From contig NZ_VZAD01000034.1 in NCBI RefSeq assembly GCF_009495355.1, positions 1 to 64,000 on the forward strand: a stretch of DNA of 64,000 bases, in the 5' to 3' direction. Origin of the DNA: Segatella copri. GTDB taxonomy: Bacteria; Bacteroidota; Bacteroidia; Bacteroidales; Bacteroidaceae. Under the pieces are notes generated by a model. That model was not told the DNA's origin. It was given only the letters and a program-made list of their open reading frames with translations, and searched no databases. Position numbers and translations under genes: made by a program. This document shows, one piece after another, positions 41,567 to 50,404 of this stretch; position 1 is the stretch's first letter; each line of letters begins with the position of its first letter.

Positions 41567-43033
41567 ATGAAAAGGAAGTTTTTAGCTTTCATCTTGCTGG
41601 TGACAGCAGGTTTGTCGTTGTCGTCTTGTCTTGACAGCACTGACAACAATACTAATATAGTATATTATCATGATACTGCCATCACCGACTTCTCGTTGGG
41701 CAAGATGGACAAGTTCGGAAAGAAGAAGGATGGCGTTAGTGATTCTCTCCTGAGAGGTGTCGTAGACGGCTCTACCTTCGGTTTCACCATCGACCAGGCC
41801 AATCATGAGATTTATAATCTCGATTCTCTCCCTGTGAATACTCGTATCGCTGCCGTTCTTGCTACTATTTCTGCCAAGAACAGCAGTTATATTCAGATAA
41901 ATTATGTAAAGCAGAAGCCTGAGAAAGAGGGCGAGACCGATTCTCTCGTGTGGTACAACAGTACCGACTCTATTGACTTTACCAAGACCAAGGAGAAGGC
42001 TATCCGTGTCTATGCACAGGATGCTTCAGCTTATGCCGACTACAAAGTGAAGGTAAACGTGCACACGCAGCGCCCTGATACCTTTATTTGGCAGTCTTTG
42101 ACACAGGCCAATGCTAAGTTGGTTGCACTTAATAGCATGAAGGCTGTCAGTGCAGGTGGAAAGGTTGTGCTCTTCGGTAAAAATGCTGAAGGTGCTCTTG
42201 AGATGTTTAAGAGCGAGAATGGCAAGCAGTGGAAAGATGTCAGCACTGAGGCTAACTTGGGTAATCAGGCTGCCGAGAATGTGGTGGTGTTCGACAATAG
42301 TATCTATGTTCTTAATCCAGAAACGCATCAGCTGTTGAAGTCTATGGATGCGGAGAATTGGACTCTCGTTGGTACTTTTGCCTCGCTCAAGCAGTTGATA
42401 GGAGCTGGCAGCAAGAATCTTTATGCATACTCAGGAAATGACGAAGGCGTAACCGGCATTTCTGTATCTACTGACAAGGGTGCTTCATGGACAGCAGAGC
42501 AACTTGATGCTGACGCCAAGTACTTGCCAGTTTCAAATATCAATATGTCATATTCGGCTGTTCGCTCTACCAAGGATGCAGAGAATGTACTCCTTATCGG
42601 AAACCGCAACACAACAGAGAAGACTGATACTATCGCCATGGTATGGAACCGTACCATCGATTTCTCAGGCAATAATTTCGCTGGCAGCAAGTGGAACTTC
42701 GTAGAGTACGACAACAACCAACCCTACAAGATGCCAAAGCTCGACCAGCTTGTAGTAGCTAAGGCTGAAGATAGCTATATAGCGCTCGGTAGCGACGCCA
42801 AATGGTATGAGAGCATCGATGGTGGTCTCTCTTGGAAGGTAGACACCATGGTCGTCATGCCAAAACAGACACCTGCCTTCGACAAGACCAAGCCTTTTGC
42901 TTTTGTCAAGGTGAAAGAAGCTGCTGTGGCTCCCGACGGAACATCATACGACACCTATATCTACTGGTTGGTAAATGGTGGCAATGTATGGAAGGGACGC
43001 TACAATCGTGACGGATGGTTGAGAAAAAACTAA
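41567..43033 (+). CDS. DUF6242-like lipoprotein with predicted beta-propeller
   Basis: A 488-residue lipoprotein. The signal peptide ends in the lipobox LSSC (Cys 21). The N-terminal 170 residues form Ig/cadherin-like strands (TDFSLG, FGFTIDQANHEIYNLDSLP, VKVNVHTQRPDTFIW). The rest reads as repeated BNR/Kelch-like blades with SADGE-type elements (SENGKQWKDVS, SMDAENWTLVG, STDKGASWTAEQ, SIDGGLSWKVD). This matches a Bacteroidales family of surface lipoproteins of unknown role. It is followed after 32 bases by the DUF6089 gene, with the 17-base leader motif in between. Confidence 0.75.
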   Translation: MKRKFLAFILLVTAGLSLSSCLDSTDNNTNIVYYHDTAITDFSLGKMDKFGKKKDGVSDSLLRGVVDGSTFGFTIDQANHEIYNLDSLPVNTRIAAVLATISAKNSSYIQINYVKQKPEKEGETDSLVWYNSTDSIDFTKTKEKAIRVYAQDASAYADYKVKVNVHTQRPDTFIWQSLTQANAKLVALNSMKAVSAGGKVVLFGKNAEGALEMFKSENGKQWKDVSTEANLGNQAAENVVVFDNSIYVLNPETHQLLKSMDAENWTLVGTFASLKQLIGAGSKNLYAYSGNDEGVTGISVSTDKGASWTAEQLDADAKYLPVSNINMSYSAVRSTKDAENVLLIGNRNTTEKTDTIAMVWNRTIDFSGNNFAGSKWNFVEYDNNQPYKMPKLDQLVVAKAEDSYIALGSDAKWYESIDGGLSWKVDTMVVMPKQTPAFDKTKPFAFVKVKEAAVAPDGTSYDTYIYWLVNGGNVWKGRYNRDGWLRKN

Positions 43034-43041
43034 AATACCCC

Positions 43042-43058
43042 TATATATAATAAGGTGT
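43042..43058 (+). repeat. TATATATAATAAGGTGT leader motif, copy 2
   Basis: Identical to the motif at 39383 and 48490. It lies 8 bases before the ATG of the DUF6089 gene, so the AAGGTG could serve as a ribosome binding site. Confidence 0.85.
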
Positions 43059-43065
43059 AAAAAGC

Positions 43066-43749
43066 ATGCGCAAGATACTCTTCATGATACTGATAATGAT
43101 GGCTACTGCTGCTCGGATGAGTGCGCAGGATGACCCGCAGTATCGTATGGAGGTGGGTGCTGGAGTAGGACTTGTGACTTACGAGGGCGATTTCAATGGC
43201 AATATATTTGCCCAGATGCAACCCTTGGGAACAGTCGTGGGGCGCTATAATATAGATGCTTATAAGGCTCTGAAAATGGGAGTGAGCTTCGGTAAGCTGA
43301 AAGGTTCATCTGACAAGGTGGAAACTTATTATCCAGATTTTGAGGATGCCTCCTATAGTTTCAGCAATACGCTGGTAGACGTAAACTTGGTATTCGAATA
43401 CAACTTCTGGCCTTATGGTACAGGGCGCGACTATCGCGGAGCCAAGCGTCTCACTCCCTTCATCTTTGGAGGTCTGGGAGCTACGTATGTGAAAGGTGGC
43501 GATAAAAATGTATTTACAGGCAATGTGCCCATCGGACTGGGCATAAAATATAAGATGTCAGAAAGAGTGAATGTAGGGCTCGACTGGGCGATACACTTCT
43601 CGTTGAGCGATGAACTCGACGGAGTGAAGGATCCTTATGGCATCAAGAGCAGTGGACTCTTCAAGAATACCGACTGCTATTCGGCACTTCAGCTGACGCT
43701 TACTTACAGCTTTAGTGCTAAATGTAGAACTTGCAATAAAGAAGATTAA
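43066..43749 (+). CDS. DUF6089 outer-membrane beta-barrel protein
   Basis: A 227-residue exported protein. The signal peptide (about 1-20, ending MSAQ) is followed by alternating beta strands: [70 protein letters not shown]. The pattern and its place before uppS-bamA match the DUF6089 family of Bacteroidales. Two cysteines close to the end (CRTC) are unusual for a barrel. Its stop overlaps the uppS start (TAATG), so the two are coupled. Confidence 0.82.
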   Translation: MRKILFMILIMMATAARMSAQDDPQYRMEVGAGVGLVTYEGDFNGNIFAQMQPLGTVVGRYNIDAYKALKMGVSFGKLKGSSDKVETYYPDFEDASYSFSNTLVDVNLVFEYNFWPYGTGRDYRGAKRLTPFIFGGLGATYVKGGDKNVFTGNVPIGLGIKYKMSERVNVGLDWAIHFSLSDELDGVKDPYGIKSSGLFKNTDCYSALQLTLTYSFSAKCRTCNKED

Positions 43750-44513
43750 TGGCTAACGACTTGGATATGAACAGAATACCCCAGCATATCGCTATCATCA
43801 TGGATGGCAATGGACGCTGGGCTACAGAACGCGGAAAGGAGCGCAGCTTCGGCCATCAGGCTGGAGTGGAGACAGTGCGCCGCATCACGTCGGAATGTAC
43901 ACGCCTCGGAGTAAAGTATCTCACACTCTATACTTTCTCTACCGAGAACTGGAATCGTCCGGCTGACGAGGTGGCAGCACTCATGGGACTTGTCCTTACT
44001 TCGCTTGAGGACGAGATCTTTATGAAGAATAATGTGAGGTTCCGTGTCATTGGCGACATAAAGCGCCTGCCACAACAGGTGCAGGACAAGTTGTGGCAGA
44101 CCATGGAGCATACGGCACAGAATGACGCCATGACCATGGTGGTGGCCTTGAGCTACTCGTCGAGATGGGAAATTGTCAATGCTATGAAGGAAACTGTTTT
44201 CGAGGCTTTGACCAACGGCTCTTGCCCTACTGGCAGTTATTATGAGCTGGAGAAGCAACTCACAGAGGAAAACTTCAGCCGTCATCTGGACACTTATTTC
44301 ATGCCCGACCCAGAACTCCTCATACGTACAGGAGGCGAACTGCGCATCAGCAACTATCTGTTGTGGCAGATAGCCTATTCGGAACTGTATTTCTGCGACA
44401 CTTATTGGCCTGACTTCAGAGAGGAAGACCTTCGCAAGGCCATAGCAAGCTATCAGAGCAGGCAGCGTCGCTTCGGCAAGACAGAGGCGCAGGTGGAGGA
44501 AGAAGAAAAGTAG
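43749..44513 (+). CDS. uppS: Isoprenyl transferase (undecaprenyl diphosphate synthase)
   Basis: A 254-residue cis-prenyltransferase that builds the C55 lipid carrier for peptidoglycan and LPS sugars. [17 protein letters not shown] near the N-terminus holds the catalytic Asp (residue 19). [14 protein letters not shown] and the C-terminal [26 protein letters not shown] with WPDF complete the family pattern. Start overlaps the DUF6089 stop; bamA begins 81 bases later. Confidence 0.96.
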   Translation: MANDLDMNRIPQHIAIIMDGNGRWATERGKERSFGHQAGVETVRRITSECTRLGVKYLTLYTFSTENWNRPADEVAALMGLVLTSLEDEIFMKNNVRFRVIGDIKRLPQQVQDKLWQTMEHTAQNDAMTMVVALSYSSRWEIVNAMKETVFEALTNGSCPTGSYYELEKQLTEENFSRHLDTYFMPDPELLIRTGGELRISNYLLWQIAYSELYFCDTYWPDFREEDLRKAIASYQSRQRRFGKTEAQVEEEEK

Positions 44514-44594
44514 GAGTTAGCTGAATCAGTATAGGCTGTCTTCGACCAGAATAAAATAAGATAAAGCAACGTATTTGATACATATAAGACATCA

Positions 44595-47231
44595 ATGGAT
44601 AAGATAAGAAAGATTTTCATCCTCTTGTATGGCCTGGCTATAGGAATGCAGGTGCAGGCACAGGACAAGATAGTAAACCCAGACATCTCGTATGCCGGTA
44701 CTCCTCGTACACTGACCATAGGAGGCATCAATGTGTCGGGTGTCGAGGGATATGAAGACTATGTACTCACCGGTATCTCTGGCCTGTCGGTAGGCGAGCA
44801 GGTAGAAGTGCCTGGTGATGATATTACCAATGCGGTAAAACGCTATTGGAAGCATGGCTTGTTCTCTAAGGTGGCTGTGGCTGCCGACTCTATTGTGGGT
44901 GATAAACTCTATCTGCACATCTATCTGTCGGTACGTCCACGTATCTCCAATATCAACTATATCGGTCTGAAGAAGAGCGAGCGTGAGGATATGGAGCAGA
45001 AGTTGGGTATGGTGAAAGGTACTCAGCTGACTCCTAACATGATAGACCGTGCTAAGATTCTGGCCAAGAAATATTTCGACGATAAAGGCTTTAAGAATGC
45101 TGATATCGAGATCAACCAGCGCGAGGATGTGACAGAAAAGAATCATGTCATCCTCGACGTAGTGGTGGATAAGAAGGAGAAAACAAAGGTTCACAAGATT
45201 ACCATCGAGGGTAACGAGAAACTGAGCGACCGTAAGATAAAGGGTGGACTCTTCTCGAAAGGTGCCTTTGCCAAGACTCATGAGGCTGGCAAGCTGAGCA
45301 GCTTCCTCAAAGCCAAGAAGTTTACTCCCGAACGCTGGAAGGAAGACAAGCAGAAACTTATCGACAAGTATTATGAGCATGGCTATCGTGATGCCCAGAT
45401 TCTGGAAGACAGTGTCAGCAATTACGATGGAAAGCATGTGGACATCTATCTGAAGGTGGATGAGGGTAAGCAGTATTTCCTCCGCAACGTGACATGGGTG
45501 GGCAACACCGTATACTCTACCGACTATCTGTCGGCATTGCTCGGTATGAAGAAGGGCGATGTGTATAATCAGAAGTTGTTGCACAAGCGACTCAATGAGG
45601 ATGAAGATGCTGTTGGCAACCTTTATTACAACAATGGTTATGTGTTCTCGAACATCAATCCTGCAGAGGTGAATATCGATGGCGACTCTATCGACCTGGA
45701 AATGCGAGTTACTGAAGGCCCACAGGCTTATCTGAGTCATATTCGTATCAACGGTAACACCCGTCTGTACGAGAATGTGGTTCGTAGAGAGCTTCGTACC
45801 AAGCCAGGCGACCTCTTCTCTAAGGAAGCTGTCAATCGTTCTCTGCGTGAGTTGGCTTCTATGGGACACTTCGATCCTGAGAAGATGAATCCAGATATCA
45901 AGCCTAACTACGAGGATGGTACCGTAGACATCAACTACGACCTTACACAGAAGAGCAACGACCAGATAGAGTTCTCGCTCGGATGGGGTCAGACGGGTGT
46001 TATCGGTCGTGTGGGATTGAAGTTGAACAACTTCTCTATGCGCAACCTCTTCAACAAGAACAAAGAGCATCGCGGCATTATGCCTATTGGTGACGGCGAG
46101 GTGCTGAGCATCGGTGCGCAGACCAACGGTACCTATTATCAGTCGTACAACATCAGCTATTCTACCAACTGGTTTGGCGGAAAGCGTCCTATCCAGTTCA
46201 GTGTGGGTGCCTACTATAGTAAGTCTACCGACGTGTCGAGCAACTATTACAACAGTGCCTACATGAACAACTACTACAGTTATATGTATGGTTATGGTAA
46301 TAGCTATTATAACAATTACGAAAACTATTACGATCCAGATAAGTACATTCAGATGCTGGGCTTGAGCCTCGGATGGGGCAAGCGCCTGCGTTGGCCTGAT
46401 GATTACTTTACCCTCTCGGTACAGGTGGCTTATCAGCGCTACATGATGAAGAACTGGAACTATATGTTGATGACCAATGGTAATGCGAACAACCTGAACT
46501 TTACCATTTCGCTCAACCGTACATCTACCGACAACCAGCTCTTCCCACGAAGAGGCTCTGAGTTTGAGGCAAGTGTCAACCTTACTCCACCATGGAGTAT
46601 GTTTGATGGCAAGGACTATAAGAATCTTGCCAACGATTCCAAGTCGCCTACCTATGCTGCCGAGCAGCAGGAGAAATATCGCTGGGTAGAATACCACAAG
46701 TGGAAGTTCAAGGCCAAGACCTATACAGCCCTGACCAATGGCCAGAAGTGCTTCGTGCTGATGACACGTGTGGAGCTTGGCTTGTTGGGAGCTTACAACA
46801 AGTATAAGAAGAGTCCGTTCGAGACCTACTATGTGGGTGGTGACGGCATGAGCGGATATTCATCATACTATGGTGAGGAGACTATCGGTCTTCGTGGTTA
46901 CGAGAATGGTTCGGTATCTTACAACCGCAGTACTGGCTATTATGCTTATGCATACGACCGCTTCTCATTGGAGCTCCGCTATCCTTTCCTCTTGGGTAAC
47001 ACCACTATTTATGGTTTGACCTTCGTTGAGGCTGGTAATGCTTGGTATGAAACCAAGAACTTCAATCCGTTCAGCATGAAGCGCAGTGCCGGTGTGGGTG
47101 TACGTATCTTCCTGCCTATGGTGGGCTTGATGGGTATCGACTGGGCTTATGGTTTCGACAAGGTATGGAACGGAAGTCAGTATAAGAAGGGTGGAAGTCA
47201 GTTCCACTTCATCTTGGGACAGGAGTTCTAA
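44595..47231 (+). CDS. bamA: Outer membrane protein assembly factor BamA
   Basis: An 878-residue outer-membrane protein that inserts beta-barrels. A signal peptide (about 1-23, ending VQAQ) is followed by five POTRA domains (about 30-430), then a 16-strand barrel with GRVGLKLNNFSMRNLF at its start. The TyrSerAsn-rich stretch MNNYYSYMYGYGNSYYNN is a Bacteroidota-type long extracellular loop. The VRIFLP segment and final strand end in Phe (FILGQEF), the usual barrel signal. It sits between uppS and Skp-like chaperone genes, the standard BamA neighbourhood. Confidence 0.95.
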   Translation: MDKIRKIFILLYGLAIGMQVQAQDKIVNPDISYAGTPRTLTIGGINVSGVEGYEDYVLTGISGLSVGEQVEVPGDDITNAVKRYWKHGLFSKVAVAADSIVGDKLYLHIYLSVRPRISNINYIGLKKSEREDMEQKLGMVKGTQLTPNMIDRAKILAKKYFDDKGFKNADIEINQREDVTEKNHVILDVVVDKKEKTKVHKITIEGNEKLSDRKIKGGLFSKGAFAKTHEAGKLSSFLKAKKFTPERWKEDKQKLIDKYYEHGYRDAQILEDSVSNYDGKHVDIYLKVDEGKQYFLRNVTWVGNTVYSTDYLSALLGMKKGDVYNQKLLHKRLNEDEDAVGNLYYNNGYVFSNINPAEVNIDGDSIDLEMRVTEGPQAYLSHIRINGNTRLYENVVRRELRTKPGDLFSKEAVNRSLRELASMGHFDPEKMNPDIKPNYEDGTVDINYDLTQKSNDQIEFSLGWGQTGVIGRVGLKLNNFSMRNLFNKNKEHRGIMPIGDGEVLSIGAQTNGTYYQSYNISYSTNWFGGKRPIQFSVGAYYSKSTDVSSNYYNSAYMNNYYSYMYGYGNSYYNNYENYYDPDKYIQMLGLSLGWGKRLRWPDDYFTLSVQVAYQRYMMKNWNYMLMTNGNANNLNFTISLNRTSTDNQLFPRRGSEFEASVNLTPPWSMFDGKDYKNLANDSKSPTYAAEQQEKYRWVEYHKWKFKAKTYTALTNGQKCFVLMTRVELGLLGAYNKYKKSPFETYYVGGDGMSGYSSYYGEETIGLRGYENGSVSYNRSTGYYAYAYDRFSLELRYPFLLGNTTIYGLTFVEAGNAWYETKNFNPFSMKRSAGVGVRIFLPMVGLMGIDWAYGFDKVWNGSQYKKGGSQFHFILGQEF

Positions 47232-47287
47232 TTTAAAGTGAAGAGTGAAGAACGAAAAGTGAAGAATTCATTTGTGGAGGATTTGAA

Positions 47288-47803
47288 ATGAAGAAGATAA
47301 TAATGATGCTGATGATGGCAGTAATGGCCATCACAGCGAACGCACAGAAATATGCCTTGATAGACATGGAGTACATCCTGAAAAATGTGCCTGCCTATGA
47401 GCGTGCCAACGAACAGCTCAACCAGGTGAGCAAAAAGTGGCAGGCAGAAGTGGAAGCTCTCAACATAGAGGCAAGCACCATGTACAAGAACTATCAGAAC
47501 GAAGTGGTCTTCCTCTCGCAAGAGCAGAAAAAAAACAAGCAGGAGGCTATCATGAACAAGGAGAAAGAAGCCAGCGAACTGAAGAAAAAATACTTCGGTC
47601 CTGAGGGTGAGCTCTTCAAGAAGCGTGAGGCGCTGATGGGACCTATACAGGAGGAAATCTACAATGCCGTAAAGGAGGTTTCCGACCTGCGTGGCTATTC
47701 GTTGGTTCTCGACCGTGCCAGCAACAGTGGCATTATCTTCGGCTCGCCAAAGATCGACATCAGCAATGAAGTGCTGAAGAAATTGGGCTATTCTGCCAAC
47801 TAA
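47288..47803 (+). CDS. OmpH/Skp-family periplasmic chaperone, copy 1
   Basis: A 171-residue exported chaperone for unfolded outer-membrane proteins. A signal peptide (MKKIIMMLMMAVMAITANAQ) precedes the short Skp-type strand KYALIDMEYILKNVP. A long charged coiled coil follows (about 45-130), with a C-terminal GYSLVLDRASNSGIIFGSPKIDIS. It follows bamA after 56 bases, in the uppS-bamA-ompH-ompH-murI order. It is one of three related genes in succession. Confidence 0.93.
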   Translation: MKKIIMMLMMAVMAITANAQKYALIDMEYILKNVPAYERANEQLNQVSKKWQAEVEALNIEASTMYKNYQNEVVFLSQEQKKNKQEAIMNKEKEASELKKKYFGPEGELFKKREALMGPIQEEIYNAVKEVSDLRGYSLVLDRASNSGIIFGSPKIDISNEVLKKLGYSAN

Positions 47804-47858
47804 GCCTAATAAGGCTTAAAATAATAGCTTTTCTTTTCGCATAATCGGAAAATTGTGC

Positions 47859-47866
47859 TATCTTTG
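47859..47866 (+). promoter_or_regulatory. Internal promoter before the second ompH gene
   Basis: TATCTTTG, 73 bases before the ATG at 47940; an internal promoter would let the second Skp gene be expressed more than bamA. Confidence 0.6.
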
Positions 47867-47939
47867 CAAGCGGTTATTATATTGCAACCGAAAGAACTAA
47901 TAAACAGTAGTGAATTAATAATTAAAAACAAATAGAACA

Positions 47940-48425
47940 ATGAAAAAATTAGTTTTAATGTTGATGCTTCTTGCTCCTATGACAATGATGGCGCAGAAGT
48001 TTGGTAAGGTCAACACCCAGACTATCATGCAGGCTCTGCCAGATGTTGCTAAGGCTAATGGTGAGCTTGAGGCTCTGCAGAAGCAGAAGGACAACGAGTT
48101 GAAGGCTATGCAGGAAGAGTTCCAGCGCAAGGCTGACGAGTACCAGAAGGGTGCAAGCACTATGAACGCTACTGCTAAGCAGCAGAAGGAGACAGAGTTG
48201 CAGGGACTTCAGCAGAAGATTCAGCAGGCTTATCAGGATGGTCAGCAGGAGTTGCAGAAGAAGAGCAACGAGCTGATGCAACCTATCGTTACCAAGGTGC
48301 GTGCTGCCATTGACGCTGTAGGCAAGGCTGGCAACTATACTTATATCTTCGAGGAGGGTGCTGCTATTTACACAGGCTCCAACGTCGTAGATGTAACTAA
48401 GGAAGTTCAGTCTAAGATCAAGTAA
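47940..48425 (+). CDS. OmpH/Skp-family periplasmic chaperone, copy 2
   Basis: A 161-residue chaperone with signal peptide MKKLVLMLMLLAPMTMMAQ. It has a strand KFGKVNTQTIMQALPDVAKA and a Gln/Lys/Glu-rich coiled coil (about 45-125, QKQKDNELKAMQEEFQRK and QQKIQQAYQDGQQELQKK), then NYTYIFEEGAAIYTGSNVVDVTKEV. It looks like the best conserved Skp copy. It has its own promoter box and a terminator hairpin after its stop, so it can form a monocistronic unit within the bam cluster. Confidence 0.93.
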   Translation: MKKLVLMLMLLAPMTMMAQKFGKVNTQTIMQALPDVAKANGELEALQKQKDNELKAMQEEFQRKADEYQKGASTMNATAKQQKETELQGLQQKIQQAYQDGQQELQKKSNELMQPIVTKVRAAIDAVGKAGNYTYIFEEGAAIYTGSNVVDVTKEVQSKIK

Positions 48426-48455
48426 TCCGATTACTGGTTGGACAATAGAATAAAA

Positions 48456-48490
48456 AGGGCAGGCATCCATGCTTGCCCTTGTTTCTCTTA
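48456..48490 (+). terminator. Terminator after the second ompH gene
   Basis: AAGGGCAGGCAT (48456-48467) pairs with ATGCTTGCCCTT (48470-48481) with one G-T pair and is followed by GTTTCTCTT. The tiny loop suggests two outer pairs open. Confidence 0.75.
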
Positions 48491-48506
48491 TATATAATAA
48501 GGTGTC
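48490..48506 (+). repeat. TATATATAATAAGGTGT leader motif, copy 3
   Basis: Third identical copy, 34 bases before the third ompH ATG. A second AAGGTGTAA follows at 48529-48537, which would place a ribosome-binding-like AAGG 8 bases from the ATG at 48541. Confidence 0.8.
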
Positions 48507-48540
48507 ATTATTTATTTTCATTATCTAAAAGGTGTAACTC

Positions 48541-49083
48541 ATGAAACAGATACTCTTGCCTTTGGTCTTTATGCTTATGCCTGTTGTGGCTTCGGCTCAG
48601 CAGTCTGCTCATCCACAAGTGGTGGCTCCTGTAGAACAGTCTTTGCGTTTTGGGTATTTCAGCTATGAAGAGGTGCTTCATACCATGCCTGGTTATGCGA
48701 TAGCCAAGCATAATATGGACGACCTCAGAGCGAAGTATGATGCTGAAACCAAGCGTGCTGAGGATGAGTTTAATGCCAAGTACGAGGAGTTCCTCGACGG
48801 ACAGAGAAGTTTTGCGCCTTCTATCTTGGAAAAGAGACAGGCCGAGCTTCGTGAACTGATGGCTAAGAATGTCACCTTCAAGGCGGAGGCTGTGCGCCTC
48901 TTGCAACAGGCTGATGCTGATGCTTATGCTCCATTAAAGGCGCAGATAGATGCTGCTGTGCAAAAGGTGGGAAAGGTGAAAGGACTTGCTTTTATTCTGA
49001 ACACAGACAAGGGAGCTTTTCCTTATGTGAATGCCCTATGTGGTGAGGATGTAACCCTATTAATCAAGGAGAATTTGAAATGA
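48541..49083 (+). CDS. OmpH/Skp-family periplasmic protein, copy 3
   Basis: A 180-residue exported Skp-like protein. The signal peptide is MKQILLPLVFMLMPVVASAQ. RFGYFSYEEVLHTMPGYAIAK is the strand-plus-helix start. A coiled coil (about 57-130) is shorter and more acidic than in copy 2, and GLAFILNTDKGAFPYVNALCGEDVT ends the domain. Related in fold but divergent from its two neighbours. Its stop overlaps the murI start (ATGA), so the two are translationally coupled. Confidence 0.88.
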   Translation: MKQILLPLVFMLMPVVASAQQSAHPQVVAPVEQSLRFGYFSYEEVLHTMPGYAIAKHNMDDLRAKYDAETKRAEDEFNAKYEEFLDGQRSFAPSILEKRQAELRELMAKNVTFKAEAVRLLQQADADAYAPLKAQIDAAVQKVGKVKGLAFILNTDKGAFPYVNALCGEDVTLLIKENLK

Positions 49084-49916
49084 TGTTGCCTTCTAATCCA
49101 GGTCCTATTGGAATCTTTGATTCTGGTTATGGCGGTCTGACTATTTTGCATGGACTTCGCCAGGTTTTGCCGCAATACGACTATATGTATTTAGGTGATA
49201 ATGCCAGGGCTCCTTATGGCTCTCGTTCGTTCGAGGTTGTGTATAAGTTTACCCGTCAAGCTGTTATTAAGTTGTTCTCTATGGGTTGCCATCTGGTGAT
49301 ATTGGGTTGTAATACAGCTTCGGCAAAGGCTTTGCGCTCCATCCAGCAAAGGGATATTCCGGAGCTTGACCCCAATCGTAGGGTATTGGGTATTATTCGT
49401 CCTACAGCTGAAGTGATAGGCAACCTTACAAAAAGCAGACATGTGGGTATTCTTGCTACGGAAGGAACCATCAAGAGCGAGAGCTACAAGATGGAGATAG
49501 GAAAACTGTGGCCAGATATTCAGGTAAGTGGTGTGGCTTGCCCTTTATGGGCAGCTATTGTGGAAGCCAATGAGGCAGATAGCCCGGGAGCCGACTATTT
49601 TGTAAAAAAACGTATCGATCAGCTGATGAGGAAGGATTCGGATATAGACACCGTCATTTTGGGTTGTACGCATTATCCTTTGCTGATGAACAGCATAGTG
49701 AAGAATGTGCCTGATGGTGTGCGTATCGTACCACAAGGGCAATATGTGGCTAATAGCCTTCACGAATATCTGAACAGGCATCCAGAACTGGAGCGTAATA
49801 TCACGCAAAACGGCACTTGTCAGTATCTTACCACTGAGAGTGAGGAAAAGTTCAAAGAGTCTGCACAGATTTTTCTGCATGAGCGCGTCAATGTGACTCA
49901 TGTGGACTTAGAGTAA
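49080..49916 (+). CDS. murI: Glutamate racemase
   Basis: A 278-residue cofactor-independent racemase making D-glutamate for peptidoglycan. GIFDSGYGGLTIL, YLGDNARAPYG and the two catalytic cysteines in VILGCNTASA and VILGCTHYPLL define the family. Two successive ATG codons are possible starts. It overlaps the preceding ompH stop by 4 bases. A gap of 74 bases with no feature leads to rbfA. Confidence 0.95.
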   Translation: MMLPSNPGPIGIFDSGYGGLTILHGLRQVLPQYDYMYLGDNARAPYGSRSFEVVYKFTRQAVIKLFSMGCHLVILGCNTASAKALRSIQQRDIPELDPNRRVLGIIRPTAEVIGNLTKSRHVGILATEGTIKSESYKMEIGKLWPDIQVSGVACPLWAAIVEANEADSPGADYFVKKRIDQLMRKDSDIDTVILGCTHYPLLMNSIVKNVPDGVRIVPQGQYVANSLHEYLNRHPELERNITQNGTCQYLTTESEEKFKESAQIFLHERVNVTHVDLE

Positions 49917-49990
49917 TAGTTTTATAACCAGTGTATTTATGTTTAGTTGTTCAAAGAATTGAATGATTATACTTTAAAATTGAGAAAAAT

Positions 49991-50326
49991 ATGCAAGAAA
50001 CAAGACAAAACCGTATATCAAGACTGCTGCAGAAAGAGCTCAGTCTTATCTTCCAGTCTCAAACACGCATGATGCATGGTGTGATGGTGAGTGTGACCAA
50101 GGTGAAAATAAGCCCAGACCTCAGCATCTGTACAGCCTATCTCAGTGTGTTTCCATCAGAGAAGGGAGAGGAGATATTGCAGAACATTACTGCCAACGAG
50201 AAGACGATTCGTTACGATTTGGGCAAGAATGTGAGAAATCAGTTGCGCATTATTCCTGAGTTGCGATTCTTCCTTGATGACAGCTTGGATTATCTGGAGC
50301 GCATTGATGAATTATTGAAAAAGTAG
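49991..50326 (+). CDS. rbfA: Ribosome-binding factor A
   Basis: A 111-residue KH-type protein that binds the 30S precursor and helps 16S rRNA 5' end maturation. RQNRISRLLQKELSLIFQ at the N-terminus, VSVTKVKISPDLSICTAYLSVF and the C-terminal RIIPELRFFLDDSLDYLERIDELL are characteristic. Length is normal for Bacteroidota. Followed after 78 bases by a permease gene that probably shares its transcript. Confidence 0.92.
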   Translation: MQETRQNRISRLLQKELSLIFQSQTRMMHGVMVSVTKVKISPDLSICTAYLSVFPSEKGEEILQNITANEKTIRYDLGKNVRNQLRIIPELRFFLDDSLDYLERIDELLKK

Positions 50327-50404
50327 GATGTGAGAATAAGGGAGTCAAGACTGGCGTATTTGACTCCCTGTAAACTTTTAGGCCAAACAAGCAAAGCAGA
50401 ATCT

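Noticed and set aside
44592-46697. A 701-codon open frame on the minus strand opposite bamA
   Set aside because: It is fully antisense to bamA, whose POTRA and barrel features are clear. The antisense protein is a His/Val/Ile-rich shadow produced by codon bias, with no domain I recognise.
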